Below, piece after piece: positions 51,309-58,825 of a DNA stretch of 64,000 bases. Position 1 is the first letter of the stretch, and each line of letters starts with the position of its first letter. A program made the translations under genes and the position numbers. The DNA lies in assembly GCF_019977195.1 (NCBI RefSeq), contig NZ_AP024643.1:1736001-1800000 (forward strand), in the 5' to 3' direction. The notes under the pieces are model-generated. The model did no database searches. It was not told the DNA's origin and saw only the letters and a list, made by a program, of their open reading frames with translations. The stretch comes from Arthrobacter sp. StoSoilA2 (GTDB taxonomy: Bacteria > Actinomycetota > Actinomycetes > Actinomycetales > Micrococcaceae).

Positions 51309-51989
51309 GTGGCACGTGTGAAGCGGGCGGTAAACGCCCACAAGAAGCGCCGGGTTATCCTCGAACGCGCCAAGGGTTACCGCGGTCAGCGTTCGCGCCT
51401 GTACCGCAAGGCCAAAGAGCAGCTGCTGCACTCGTTTGTGTACAGCTACGGCGACCGCCGTAAGAAGAAGGGCGACTTCCGTCGCCTCTGGATCCAGCGC
51501 ATCAACGCTGCATCCCGCGCCAACGGCCTCACCTACAACCGCCTGATCCAGGGCCTGAAGGCCGCTGAGGTTGAGGTTGACCGCCGCATGCTGGCCGAAC
51601 TGGCTGTTTCGGACGCCAACGCATTCGCCGCTCTGGTGAACATTGCCAAGGCCTCCCTGCCTGCCGACACGTCTGCTCCGGCTGCCAAGGCCGAGGTTGC
51701 TGCACCGAAGGCTGCCAAGGTTGCTCCGGCTGCTGCTACCGCAACGGCTGTCAAGGCTTCTGTCTCTGAGAAGCCCGCCATCGATGGCGCTATTGCTGCC
51801 GTTGAAGGCGAAGGTGCCCCGGAAGGCCACGCCATCAAGGGCAACGCTGAGTCCAAGAAGTACCACGTACCGGGTTCCACTTGGTACGAGAACACTGCTG
51901 CTGAATACTGGTTCTCCACGGTTGAGGCTGCAAAGGCTGCCGGCTTCGAGCCGGCCGGCGGCGAAGCCCGCCAGCAGATCAAGAACTAG
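51309..51989 (+). CDS. rplT: Ribosomal protein L20 (bL20) with extra C-terminal domain
   Basis: The first about 118 residues are a normal L20 (MARVKRAVNAHKKRR, GYRGQRSRLYRKAKEQ, FRRLWIQRINAASRANG). The frame continues without a stop through an Ala/Lys/Val-rich linker (about 120-165). It ends in a compact domain of about 45 residues (HAIKGNAESKKYHVPGSTWYENT...EAAKAAGFEPAGG), a motif also found as a small stand-alone or appended module in actinobacterial proteins. Total 226 residues, nearly twice the norm. GTG start. The extension must lie on the ribosome surface if L20 is in its normal site. Confidence 0.96.
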   Translation: MARVKRAVNAHKKRRVILERAKGYRGQRSRLYRKAKEQLLHSFVYSYGDRRKKKGDFRRLWIQRINAASRANGLTYNRLIQGLKAAEVEVDRRMLAELAVSDANAFAALVNIAKASLPADTSAPAAKAEVAAPKAAKVAPAAATATAVKASVSEKPAIDGAIAAVEGEGAPEGHAIKGNAESKKYHVPGSTWYENTAAEYWFSTVEAAKAAGFEPAGGEARQQIKN

Positions 51990-52002
51990 TCGCAACTGCC
52001 AC

Positions 52003-52008
52003 TAAAGT
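52003..52008 (+). promoter_or_regulatory. -10 box of leaderless rRNA methyltransferase gene
   Basis: TAAAGT, 7 nt, then ATG at 52016, only 26 nt after the rplT stop. Confidence 0.55.
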
Positions 52009-52015
52009 TCTTTAT

Positions 52016-52936
52016 ATGAACCAAACCGGGCGCCCGCAAGACTTTTCGATGACCAACCCCCGAGCAGATCGGGTAAGGGACGTTGCCAAGCTTGCCGGGC
52101 GCCCGGCCCGTTTAAAGCGCGGCCGTTTCCTGGCTGAGGGTCCACAGGCGGTTCGCGAGGCTTTGACCCTTCACCGGGAGCGCATTGCGGCAGGGGGTTC
52201 CGCCGTCGTGCATGAAGTCTTTGCGAGCGAGGCATGCCTGGAGCGGCTCCCGGAACTCGCAGACCTTGCAGAAGGAACACAGCTTCGGCTGGCCAATGAC
52301 GACGTCCTGGCCGCCATGGCGGACACCGTCAACCCGCAGGGCATCGTTGCTGTCTGCAGTTTTGTGGATGTCAGCCTTGAATCAGTGCTCGACGCCGGTC
52401 CTCGCCTTCTTGCGGTCATGTGCCAGGTCCGGGACCCCGGCAATGCGGGCACAGTTTTGCGCGCGGCCGACGCCGCTGGTGCCGATGCTGTGATCCTGAC
52501 GGGTTCCAGCGTGGATATCTATAATCCCAAGGCGGTACGGTCCACGGCGGGTTCCTTGTTCCACCTGCCGGTGGTCCTGGGGGCTGATGTTGAAGATCTC
52601 GTCACGCGTTGCCGGGCACTGGGTATAGGGATCCTGGCCGCCGACGGATATGGGACGGTAAACCTTGACCAGCTCCAGGACGAGAATGCTGCCCGGAGGC
52701 TCGGAAACGGCGATGTCGCCTCTGATTATGCCCTTGAAGCGCCCACGGCCTGGTTGTTCGGCAATGAGGCACAAGGATTGTCCGACGCCGAATTGGCGCT
52801 TGCGGATCACCGCGTAGCCGTTCCTGTCTATGGGGCGGCGGAGAGCTTGAACCTGGGTACAGCGGCCACCGTTTGCCTCTATGCAAGCGCCCGTTCGCAG
52901 CAAGGCGCCCGGGTCGGGAATGCAGAAATAGCCTGA
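52016..52936 (+). CDS. SpoU/TrmH-family RNA 2'-O-methyltransferase
   Basis: 306 residues. The N-terminal L30-like substrate-binding part includes KLAGRPARLKRGRFLAEGPQAVREAL. The SPOUT knot motifs are CQVRDPGNAGTVLRAADAAGADAV, WLFGNEAQGLS and VPVYGAAESLNLGTAATVCLYA. Probably modifies 23S rRNA (TsnR/RlmB-like). It stands between rplT and pheS as in other actinobacteria. Confidence 0.92.
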   Translation: MNQTGRPQDFSMTNPRADRVRDVAKLAGRPARLKRGRFLAEGPQAVREALTLHRERIAAGGSAVVHEVFASEACLERLPELADLAEGTQLRLANDDVLAAMADTVNPQGIVAVCSFVDVSLESVLDAGPRLLAVMCQVRDPGNAGTVLRAADAAGADAVILTGSSVDIYNPKAVRSTAGSLFHLPVVLGADVEDLVTRCRALGIGILAADGYGTVNLDQLQDENAARRLGNGDVASDYALEAPTAWLFGNEAQGLSDAELALADHRVAVPVYGAAESLNLGTAATVCLYASARSQQGARVGNAEIA

Positions 52937-53028
52937 CGCCCGGTACGGTGTTTCTTGCAAGATCGTCACGATGACGACTCTTCTTGGCCCATTCCAATCT
53001 TTCCCAAAACCGAAGAGGTGAAGCTTTC

Positions 53029-53946
53029 GTGGCTGCAAGTGGCGGTACCAAAGCGATCGTGGCGGCCCTCGCCGCGAACCTGACCATCGCTGTCCTGAAG
53101 TTCGTTGCGTTCGTCCTGACGATGTCATCGTCCATGCTCGCTGAGGCCATTCACTCAGTGGCTGACTCCGGCAACCAGATCCTTCTCCTGGTAGGAGGCA
53201 AGCGAGCACAGCGTGCGGCAAGCCCCGAGCACCCCTTTGGCTACGGCCGCGAACGGTACATCTACGCGTTCATCGTGTCCATCGTCCTCTTCAGCGTGGG
53301 TGGCCTCTTCGCCCTGTACGAGGCGTGGGAGAAGTTCCAGCACCCGCATGGCATCGAAGGCGACTTCTGGTGGGTGCCGTTGGCCGTCCTGGTTGGCGCC
53401 ATCATTGCCGAGTCGTTCTCTTTCCGAACCGCCATCGTGGAATCGAACCATATCCGTGGCAAGCAGACGTGGGCCAAGTTCATCCGCAATGCCAAGCAGC
53501 CCGAACTGCCGGTCATCCTCCTTGAAGACTTCGGCGCCTTGCTGGGCTTGGTGTTCGCCCTGTTCGGCGTCAGCATGACCCTCGTAACCGGCGACGGCGT
53601 GTGGGACGCCTTGGGTACGGCCATGATCGGCCTGCTGCTTGTCGCCATCGCTGTCATCCTTGCTGTGGAGACCAAATCGCTCCTGCTGGGTGAATCGGCC
53701 ACTAAGGACGACGTCGCACGCATCACCGAGGCACTGCAGGCGGATGGCACCCGGATCATCCATCTCAAGACCATGCACCTGGGGCCGGAAGAACTGCTGG
53801 TTGCCGCCAAGATCACCATGGGTGCAGCCGATACCGGTCAAGCAATTGCCCGCGTGATTGACGACGCCGAGCAACGGATCCGGGCGGCCGTTCCGATCGC
53901 GCGGGTCATCTACCTTGAACCCGATGTTGAGCGCGTTCAGGCTTAG
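53029..53946 (+). CDS. Cation diffusion facilitator family transporter
   Basis: 305 residues from the GTG at 53029 with GAGGTG upstream; a TTG at 52984 is the alternative. Six helices. The TM2 metal site is in SMLAEAIHSVADSGNQ. In TM5 the expected HxxxD is replaced by an acidic pair in LLEDFGALLGL. C-terminal cytoplasmic domain ends YLEPDVERVQA. Exports a divalent metal; which one is uncertain, and the TM5 change argues against a typical zinc CDF. Confidence 0.88.
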   Translation: MAASGGTKAIVAALAANLTIAVLKFVAFVLTMSSSMLAEAIHSVADSGNQILLLVGGKRAQRAASPEHPFGYGRERYIYAFIVSIVLFSVGGLFALYEAWEKFQHPHGIEGDFWWVPLAVLVGAIIAESFSFRTAIVESNHIRGKQTWAKFIRNAKQPELPVILLEDFGALLGLVFALFGVSMTLVTGDGVWDALGTAMIGLLLVAIAVILAVETKSLLLGESATKDDVARITEALQADGTRIIHLKTMHLGPEELLVAAKITMGAADTGQAIARVIDDAEQRIRAAVPIARVIYLEPDVERVQA

Positions 53947-53963
53947 TCAGGTCAGCATTAACC

Positions 53964-54002
53964 AAAAGATGGGCTCCTCAAACCGAGGAGCCCATCTTTT
54001 TT
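53964..54002 (+). terminator. Intrinsic terminator after the CDF gene
   Basis: A 16-bp stem (AAAAGATGGGCTCCTC) with a 5-nt loop and six T at the 3' side. It also faces the convergent MFS gene. Confidence 0.92.
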
Positions 54003-54039
54003 GTTGCGGTTTCGAGCAGTTGGATTATCCGCTAGCGAT

Positions 54040-55251
54040 TCATGCGGTAGCCAGCGGCTTCTTGCGTTCCAGCAGCCCGCTGATGATGGCAACTCCCAGC
54101 CCGAGGATGGCGAGGACTGCGCCCACAAGGGCCGGAGCCACGTAGCCCCAGCCCCAGGCAATCACGGTCCCGCCGAGGAAGGCTCCCAGGGCATTGGCAA
54201 TGTTGAGGGCGGAGTGGTTCAGTGACGAAGCGAGCGAGGCGGCGCCGGGAGCGGCATCCAGGAGACGGGTCTGCAACGCTGGTGTGAGCATGGAGCCTAT
54301 GCCGCCGACGACGAAGGCCATGATGAAGGCGGACCAGGCCCAGTGGGCGGCAATGGCGTAAACCACCAACGCTGCGGCGATGCCGGGCATGACCCAGTAG
54401 ATGGTGCCCATGACGGACTTATCCGCGATGCGGCCCCCGATGATGTTGCCCGCAACCATGCCTAGCCCGTATAGCGCCACCACTGCCGGAATGAGGCTTT
54501 CGGGTATGCCGGCCACGCCGGTCATGGTGTGCGCGATGTAGGTGTAGACGGCGAAGAACCCACCAAAGCCGATGATGCCGATCAGCAAAGCAAGCCATAC
54601 CTGAAGCCGCTTGAGTGCACCGAGCTCGCGTCGAATACTTGCTTCAGGGTGCGCTGCTTCGAAGGGGACGAATTTCCAGACCATGGCCACGGTCAGGAGG
54701 CCGATGGCCCCCACGATGATGAAGAGGAGGCGCCAGCCGAAGGTCTGCCCCACCCAGGTGGCCAGTGGCACTCCGATGACGTTGGAAACTGTGAGGCCAG
54801 CCATGACCATGGAGATGGCCCAACCCCGTTTTGTGGGGGCCACCAAGCCGGCCGCAATAACGGCAGCCACGCCGAAGAACGCCCCATGGGGGAGCCCGGA
54901 CGCGAAGCGGGAGAGCAGCATGAAACCGTAGTCGGGAGCAATGAAGGAGGTCAGGTTGGCGATGGAGAGGAACAGCATCAACCCCAGGGCCAAGCGCTTC
55001 CTGGGAAGTTTGGCTCCGAATGCAGCGAAGATGGGGGCTCCGATGACAACCCCCAAGGCATAGGCGGAGATGAGGTTGCCGGCCTCGGGCGTGCTGATGC
55101 CCAGTCCTTCCTCGATTTCCTTGAGAAGTCCCATCATCGCGAATTCTGTGGTGCCGATGGCGAACCCGCCCGTGGCAAGCGCGAGGATAGCCAGGCCCAG
55201 GTGGCGCCTTGCTGTTGTGGAGGCGGCGGGTGGGGACACGGTGATAGTCAT
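54040..55251 (-). CDS. MFS efflux transporter (DHA1/AraJ-like)
   Basis: 403 residues, 12 helices. GFAIGTTEFAMMGLL and GAPIFAAFGAKLPRKRLALGL are typical of the DHA1 sugar or drug efflux group. The start is the ATG at 55251; the upstream open frame has no support. Single gene, divergent from mutT. Substrate unknown. Confidence 0.86.
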   Translation of the reverse strand: MTITVSPPAASTTARRHLGLAILALATGGFAIGTTEFAMMGLLKEIEEGLGISTPEAGNLISAYALGVVIGAPIFAAFGAKLPRKRLALGLMLFLSIANLTSFIAPDYGFMLLSRFASGLPHGAFFGVAAVIAAGLVAPTKRGWAISMVMAGLTVSNVIGVPLATWVGQTFGWRLLFIIVGAIGLLTVAMVWKFVPFEAAHPEASIRRELGALKRLQVWLALLIGIIGFGGFFAVYTYIAHTMTGVAGIPESLIPAVVALYGLGMVAGNIIGGRIADKSVMGTIYWVMPGIAAALVVYAIAAHWAWSAFIMAFVVGGIGSMLTPALQTRLLDAAPGAASLASSLNHSALNIANALGAFLGGTVIAWGWGYVAPALVGAVLAILGLGVAIISGLLERKKPLATA

Positions 55252-55373
55252 GAGCCTGCTTCGTGAGGTGCCTTGAGGGCTGGGAAAAGGTGGAGAAAAT
55301 CCGATAACAAGCTTAGACCCGTAACCGTGACTTGACGTCGCTATGTGACGATGCCCATGATGCGCGGCACCCA

Positions 55374-55379
55374 TAGACT
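55374..55379 (+). promoter_or_regulatory. -10 box of leaderless mutT-like gene
   Basis: TAGACT, 6 nt, then GTG at 55386. Confidence 0.6.
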
Positions 55380-55385
55380 GTTTCA

Positions 55386-55820
55386 GTGACTGGACTGATA
55401 AACGTTGTGGGCGCCGCCGTCGTCGACTCCCTGGACGCCCCGGCCCGACTCCTTGTAGCACGTCGTACTGCGCCCCCGCAGTTCGCCGGAATGTGGGAAT
55501 TTCCCGGCGGCAAAGTAGAAGACGGCGAGTCGGCCGAAGCTGCCCTTCATCGGGAGCTCGCGGAGGAGTTGGGAGTTACGGTTCAGCTCGGGGCGGAGCT
55601 GGAGTCCGGTGAGGTCGCGGGGTGGCCCCTCAATGAGCGCGCGGCTATGCGTGTCTGGTTGGCTGAACTCGCTGAAGGCACACCTCGTGCCCTTGAGGAT
55701 CACGACGAGCTGCGCTGGGTATCCCTGCTTGATGACGAAGAAGCTCTTGGGCTTGCGTGGATCCCGGCTGACTTCCCGATAGTCCGGGCGTTGCTGGAAA
55801 GAGTGACTGCAAGGGCCTAG
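55386..55820 (+). CDS. MutT-type NUDIX hydrolase
   Basis: 144 residues. The complete Nudix box GGKVEDGESAEAALHRELAEELGV and the MutT-like MWEFPGG just before it indicate an (oxo)nucleoside triphosphatase that cleans 8-oxo-dGTP from the pool. Convergent with the SOS-boxed radical SAM gene, 20 nt away. Confidence 0.9.
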   Translation: MTGLINVVGAAVVDSLDAPARLLVARRTAPPQFAGMWEFPGGKVEDGESAEAALHRELAEELGVTVQLGAELESGEVAGWPLNERAAMRVWLAELAEGTPRALEDHDELRWVSLLDDEEALGLAWIPADFPIVRALLERVTARA

Positions 55821-55840
55821 GCCTCTTCATAGGCGTCAGT

Positions 55841-56935
55841 TCAGAAAAGTGGTTCTTGCCCTGGCAGGGGCGTCCCGACCGCAGGCTCCGTGCCCGAAGC
55901 TGGAGCGGTGGCTGGCCGGGCATTGCGGTGGCTGAAGCCATGCGTCCCGGTGAAGCCATGCTTGGCTTTGAAGTGATTAATCCTCCCCGATAACCAGGTC
56001 CGGTATTCCTTGGAGGCATAAGAACCCTGCCCGTACAGGCGACGGTACCGTCCTACAAGTTCGGGATGGTGGGCGGCAAGCCACTTCATGTACCACTCAC
56101 GCGTACCCGGCTTCAGGTAGAGGGCTCCTGCAGTGATGCCTGTGGCGCCGGCCTTGGAGAGTTCTGAGAACAAGGATTCAAGGGCCTCGTCTGAATCCGT
56201 GAGCCAAGGCAGGATAGGCATGGCCATCACTCCGCAACCCAGACCTGCCTCACGGAGCCGCGCAATAAGCTTGAGGCGGGCCCTAGGGGAAGGGGTGCCG
56301 GGTTCAACAATCCCAGCAAGATCCTCATTTGTCATGGCCAGTGAGATGCCCAGGTCCACTGGGACCTGGGTGGCCGCATGCTTGAGCAGGGGAATGTCCC
56401 GGGCCAGCAACGTGCCTTTGGTCAGGATGGAAAACGGGGTCCCTGAATCTGCAAGGGCCCGGATGATCCCTGGCATCAGCGCGTATCGGCCTTCGGCGCG
56501 CTGGTAGGGGTCTGTGTTGGTTCCCAAGGCAACCTGGTGCCGCTCCCAGGAGGGTTTGGCCAGTTCCTTCCGCAGGACCTCGGCCGCGTTGATCTTGACC
56601 ACCACTTGGGAGTCGAAGTCACGCCCGGCGTCGAACTCCAGGTAGGTGTGCGTCTTCCGGGCGAAGCAATAAACACAGGCATGGCTGCAACCCCTGTAGG
56701 GATTCACTGTCCATTCGAAAGGCATATTGGAACCGGAAGGCACCTTGTTGAGCACTGACTTTGCGGTGACCTCATGGAAGGTGACTCCGGAGAATTCGGG
56801 TGTTGAGATGGAGCGCACAAGCCCGGCCAAGGGCAGCAGGGCGTCCAAGGCCGGGGCAGGGCCAGGAGCCATACTGTCAAGGCTTTCGGACGCCGGTCCA
56901 CGCGTTGGCGAAAGTGCTTGTGCGTCCCATCTCAT
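55841..56935 (-). CDS. Radical SAM protein, Rv2578c/SplB-like
   Basis: 364 residues from the ATG at 56935. The cluster motif CSHACVYCFAR (CxxxCxxC) follows PFEWTVNPYRG; later LGTNTDPYQRAEGRY and TKGTLLARD are typical of the Rv2578c family, distantly related to spore photoproduct lyase. C-terminal Pro/Ala-rich tail ends GQEPLF. A LexA box lies 10 nt before the start. Rv2578c itself is reported as DNA-damage induced in Mycobacterium, which suggests a repair role; the reaction is unknown. Confidence 0.87.
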   Translation of the reverse strand: MRWDAQALSPTRGPASESLDSMAPGPAPALDALLPLAGLVRSISTPEFSGVTFHEVTAKSVLNKVPSGSNMPFEWTVNPYRGCSHACVYCFARKTHTYLEFDAGRDFDSQVVVKINAAEVLRKELAKPSWERHQVALGTNTDPYQRAEGRYALMPGIIRALADSGTPFSILTKGTLLARDIPLLKHAATQVPVDLGISLAMTNEDLAGIVEPGTPSPRARLKLIARLREAGLGCGVMAMPILPWLTDSDEALESLFSELSKAGATGITAGALYLKPGTREWYMKWLAAHHPELVGRYRRLYGQGSYASKEYRTWLSGRINHFKAKHGFTGTHGFSHRNARPATAPASGTEPAVGTPLPGQEPLF

Positions 56936-56944
56936 GCACTCTAT

Positions 56945-56960
56945 TCGAATGTATGTTCGA
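56945..56960 (+). promoter_or_regulatory. LexA (SOS) box of the radical SAM gene
   Basis: TCGAATGTATGTTCGA, matching the consensus in all but the sixth base, 9 nt upstream of the minus-strand ATG so that LexA would cover the -10 region. Confidence 0.8.
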
Positions 56961-57000
56961 ACCAATGTCAAGGACCGCGAATGCCGATTCAGGACCTTGC

Positions 57001-57006
57001 TAAGGT
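57001..57006 (+). promoter_or_regulatory. -10 box of leaderless pcp
   Basis: TAAGGT, 6 nt, then ATG at 57013. Confidence 0.58.
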
Positions 57007-57012
57007 TGGCCC

Positions 57013-57660
57013 ATGATTCTGCTGACTGGGTTCGAACCGTTTGGCGATCAAAGTGTCAATCCATCTTGGACGGCTGCGCTGCGTGCACGTGACATCCTTC
57101 GCTCCGAGGGATACAAGGTTGAAGCAGTAGAGCTTCCCTGCGTGTTCGGTGAGTCAGCGTCTGTCCTGCTGGCCGCAGTCGAATCCCTGGCGCCGGACGT
57201 CGTACTGTCCGCGGGGTTGGCTGGAGGAAGGGAGAGGCTCTCCCTGGAGCGCGTAGCCATCAATTGCGATGACGCCCGCATCCCGGATAACAAGGGCAAG
57301 CGGCCCATCGATGAGGAAGTGGTTCCCGGTGGCCCGGCAGCTTACTTCTCGACGTTGCCGATCAAAGCCTCCCTACGGAACCTGCAGATCGCCGGCATCA
57401 AGGGTGAGATCTCACAGTCGGCCGGAACCTACGTCTGCAACCACGTGTTCTATGCGCTGATGCATGCCCTCGCAACCCGGGACGGCGTCCGGGGCGGATT
57501 TGTCCATCTTCCTTACCTTCCGGAGCAGGTGCCCGAGGGGAGCGCGACGCCGTCCATGCCGCTAGATGCGATGGCTGCCGGCATCGCAGTGGTGGTGCGG
57601 ACGGCAGTCCAGGCGCCGGTGGATGGACCTAAGGCTTCAAAAGTTCCCATTCCACGGTGA
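57013..57660 (+). CDS. pcp: Pyrrolidone-carboxylate peptidase
   Basis: Cysteine peptidase (C15) removing N-terminal pyroglutamate. 215 residues. Glu in LERVAINCDDARIPDN, nucleophile Cys in SAGTYVCNHVFYALMH, and His in GGFVHLPYLPEQ form the triad. Its last 32 bases overlap the convergent SIMPL gene. Confidence 0.95.
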   Translation: MILLTGFEPFGDQSVNPSWTAALRARDILRSEGYKVEAVELPCVFGESASVLLAAVESLAPDVVLSAGLAGGRERLSLERVAINCDDARIPDNKGKRPIDEEVVPGGPAAYFSTLPIKASLRNLQIAGIKGEISQSAGTYVCNHVFYALMHALATRDGVRGGFVHLPYLPEQVPEGSATPSMPLDAMAAGIAVVVRTAVQAPVDGPKASKVPIPR

Positions 57661-58261
57661 CGCTTGCCGCCACGGACGACTCGCCGGCCTCAAGGGGAAG
57701 TGCTTCAACAGCAGCGGCCCTGACCAGTCCGCCCATCGGGATGGGGGAGCCCGGCAGGGGCTGCTGGGAAATGGAAACCACGGAGCCCAACCGGGCGGAC
57801 GCCAAGGACGCGTACTGCTCCGCCCGCTGAAGCGCGTCCTGCCACGCCGCTTCCTGCGCCTGCCTCGTGACCTGGGAGCCGTCCGCAAAGCCCTGCTCGA
57901 TCCCGTTGATCCGGATGTCGTCCCCACCGGCAGCCACCGCCGCAGCAATGGTTGCGGGGGCTTCCGTGTGTGAGCGGATGCCGACGTGCACATTGATGGA
58001 TGCCACATAGGCAGCGACCTTCTGTCCTTGCCCCTCCACCCACACCAGGTCTGCCCGAAGGTTTAAGCCGCTGGTGCGCAGATCCGCATCCTGCACGCCA
58101 GCCGCCCGCAGACTGGTGGCGACGGCGGCGGCCGCCTTGCCGGCGTCGTCGTATGCCTTGGACGCAGTCTCCCTTCGCGTCTCGACGCCCAGCGTCAGTG
58201 TCACCAGGTCCGGCACTGCCTTGGCGCTCGCCGTTCCCGTAACGGTAATGGTGCGTTTCAT
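57629..58261 (-). CDS. SIMPL (DUF541) domain protein
   Basis: 210 residues. TITVTGTASAKAVPDLVTLTLGVETRRETASKAY is the opening of the SIMPL domain, and the C-terminal VTVEWEL its end. No signal peptide is visible, unlike many secreted members, so this one appears cytoplasmic. It follows the HExxH gene with an ATGA overlap. Function unknown. Confidence 0.85.
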   Translation of the reverse strand: MKRTITVTGTASAKAVPDLVTLTLGVETRRETASKAYDDAGKAAAAVATSLRAAGVQDADLRTSGLNLRADLVWVEGQGQKVAAYVASINVHVGIRSHTEAPATIAAAVAAGGDDIRINGIEQGFADGSQVTRQAQEAAWQDALQRAEQYASLASARLGSVVSISQQPLPGSPIPMGGLVRAAAVEALPLEAGESSVAASVTVEWELLKP

Positions 58262-58677
58262 GCTTCGGCCTCGATTCGATGGTCAATGTAGCCGCCTGCT
58301 GCGAGTCCAGCCTGCCGTTCAAAGAAATTCCTGGACGCCGGATTGCCCGCGCGCAGCATGGACCAGCCGGCGGCGACACCGTAGAAAACGAGGAACGGCA
58401 ACCCCAGGCAGTAGGCGTACTGGGTGCTGTGCCGTTCCTCGTGGGCAAGGAGCAGCTCATTGCGTCCTGCCACGTCGTGCGCTGCACGGTAGAGGACGAC
58501 GTTCCCCACCGTGAACGCTCCGGCGTGTGGAAGCTTCCACGCATACCCTGCCGCTATCAGCAGGCCCCGGGGTCCACGCGAAATGCGTGATCGGGAGGCG
58601 CGCGCGACCAACAGCCCCAAGGGTGTTGTCAGGTTCAGGAAGTTGGCGACTTGCCTTAGTCGCTGCCCGGGAGTCAT
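58258..58677 (-). CDS. Small protein with gluzincin-like HExxH motif
   Basis: 139 residues. The central LLLAHEERHSTQYAY has the zinc-protease HExxH pattern and is followed by a hydrophobic segment and NFFERQAGLAAG, where the Glu could be the third ligand. This HExxH-Q...ERQA layout resembles minimal gluzincin-like domains. One or two membrane-like segments (GLPFLVFYGVAAG). Operon with the SIMPL gene downstream. Peptidase activity is a hypothesis. Confidence 0.72.
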   Translation of the reverse strand: MTPGQRLRQVANFLNLTTPLGLLVARASRSRISRGPRGLLIAAGYAWKLPHAGAFTVGNVVLYRAAHDVAGRNELLLAHEERHSTQYAYCLGLPFLVFYGVAAGWSMLRAGNPASRNFFERQAGLAAGGYIDHRIEAEA

Positions 58678-58732
58678 GAAGACATGCTAGACCTGTGGAG
58701 TTAAATGGCGCCTGTGAGCTTCAACTAGACTG

Positions 58733-58776
58733 AAGGGTAGTGCCTGCCGTCCGCGGTGAGCACTGCCCTTTCGTTT
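58733..58776 (+). promoter_or_regulatory. Terminator-like hairpin in the pheS upstream region
   Basis: AAGGGTAGTGC pairs with GCACTGCCCTT (one G-U) and is followed by TCGTTTT. A TAGACT -10-like box (58726-58731) lies immediately before. No Phe-rich leader peptide or T-box was found, so attenuation is only a possibility. Confidence 0.5.
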
Positions 58777-58825
58777 TGCAGGCCAGCCATGCCGGCCGCT
58801 CCCGACTCGTAGCTAAGAACAGTAG

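Noticed and set aside
58678..58825. T-box or Phe leader-peptide attenuator for pheST
   Set aside because: No T-box core sequence and no Phe-rich short frame. Only the hairpin remains as evidence.
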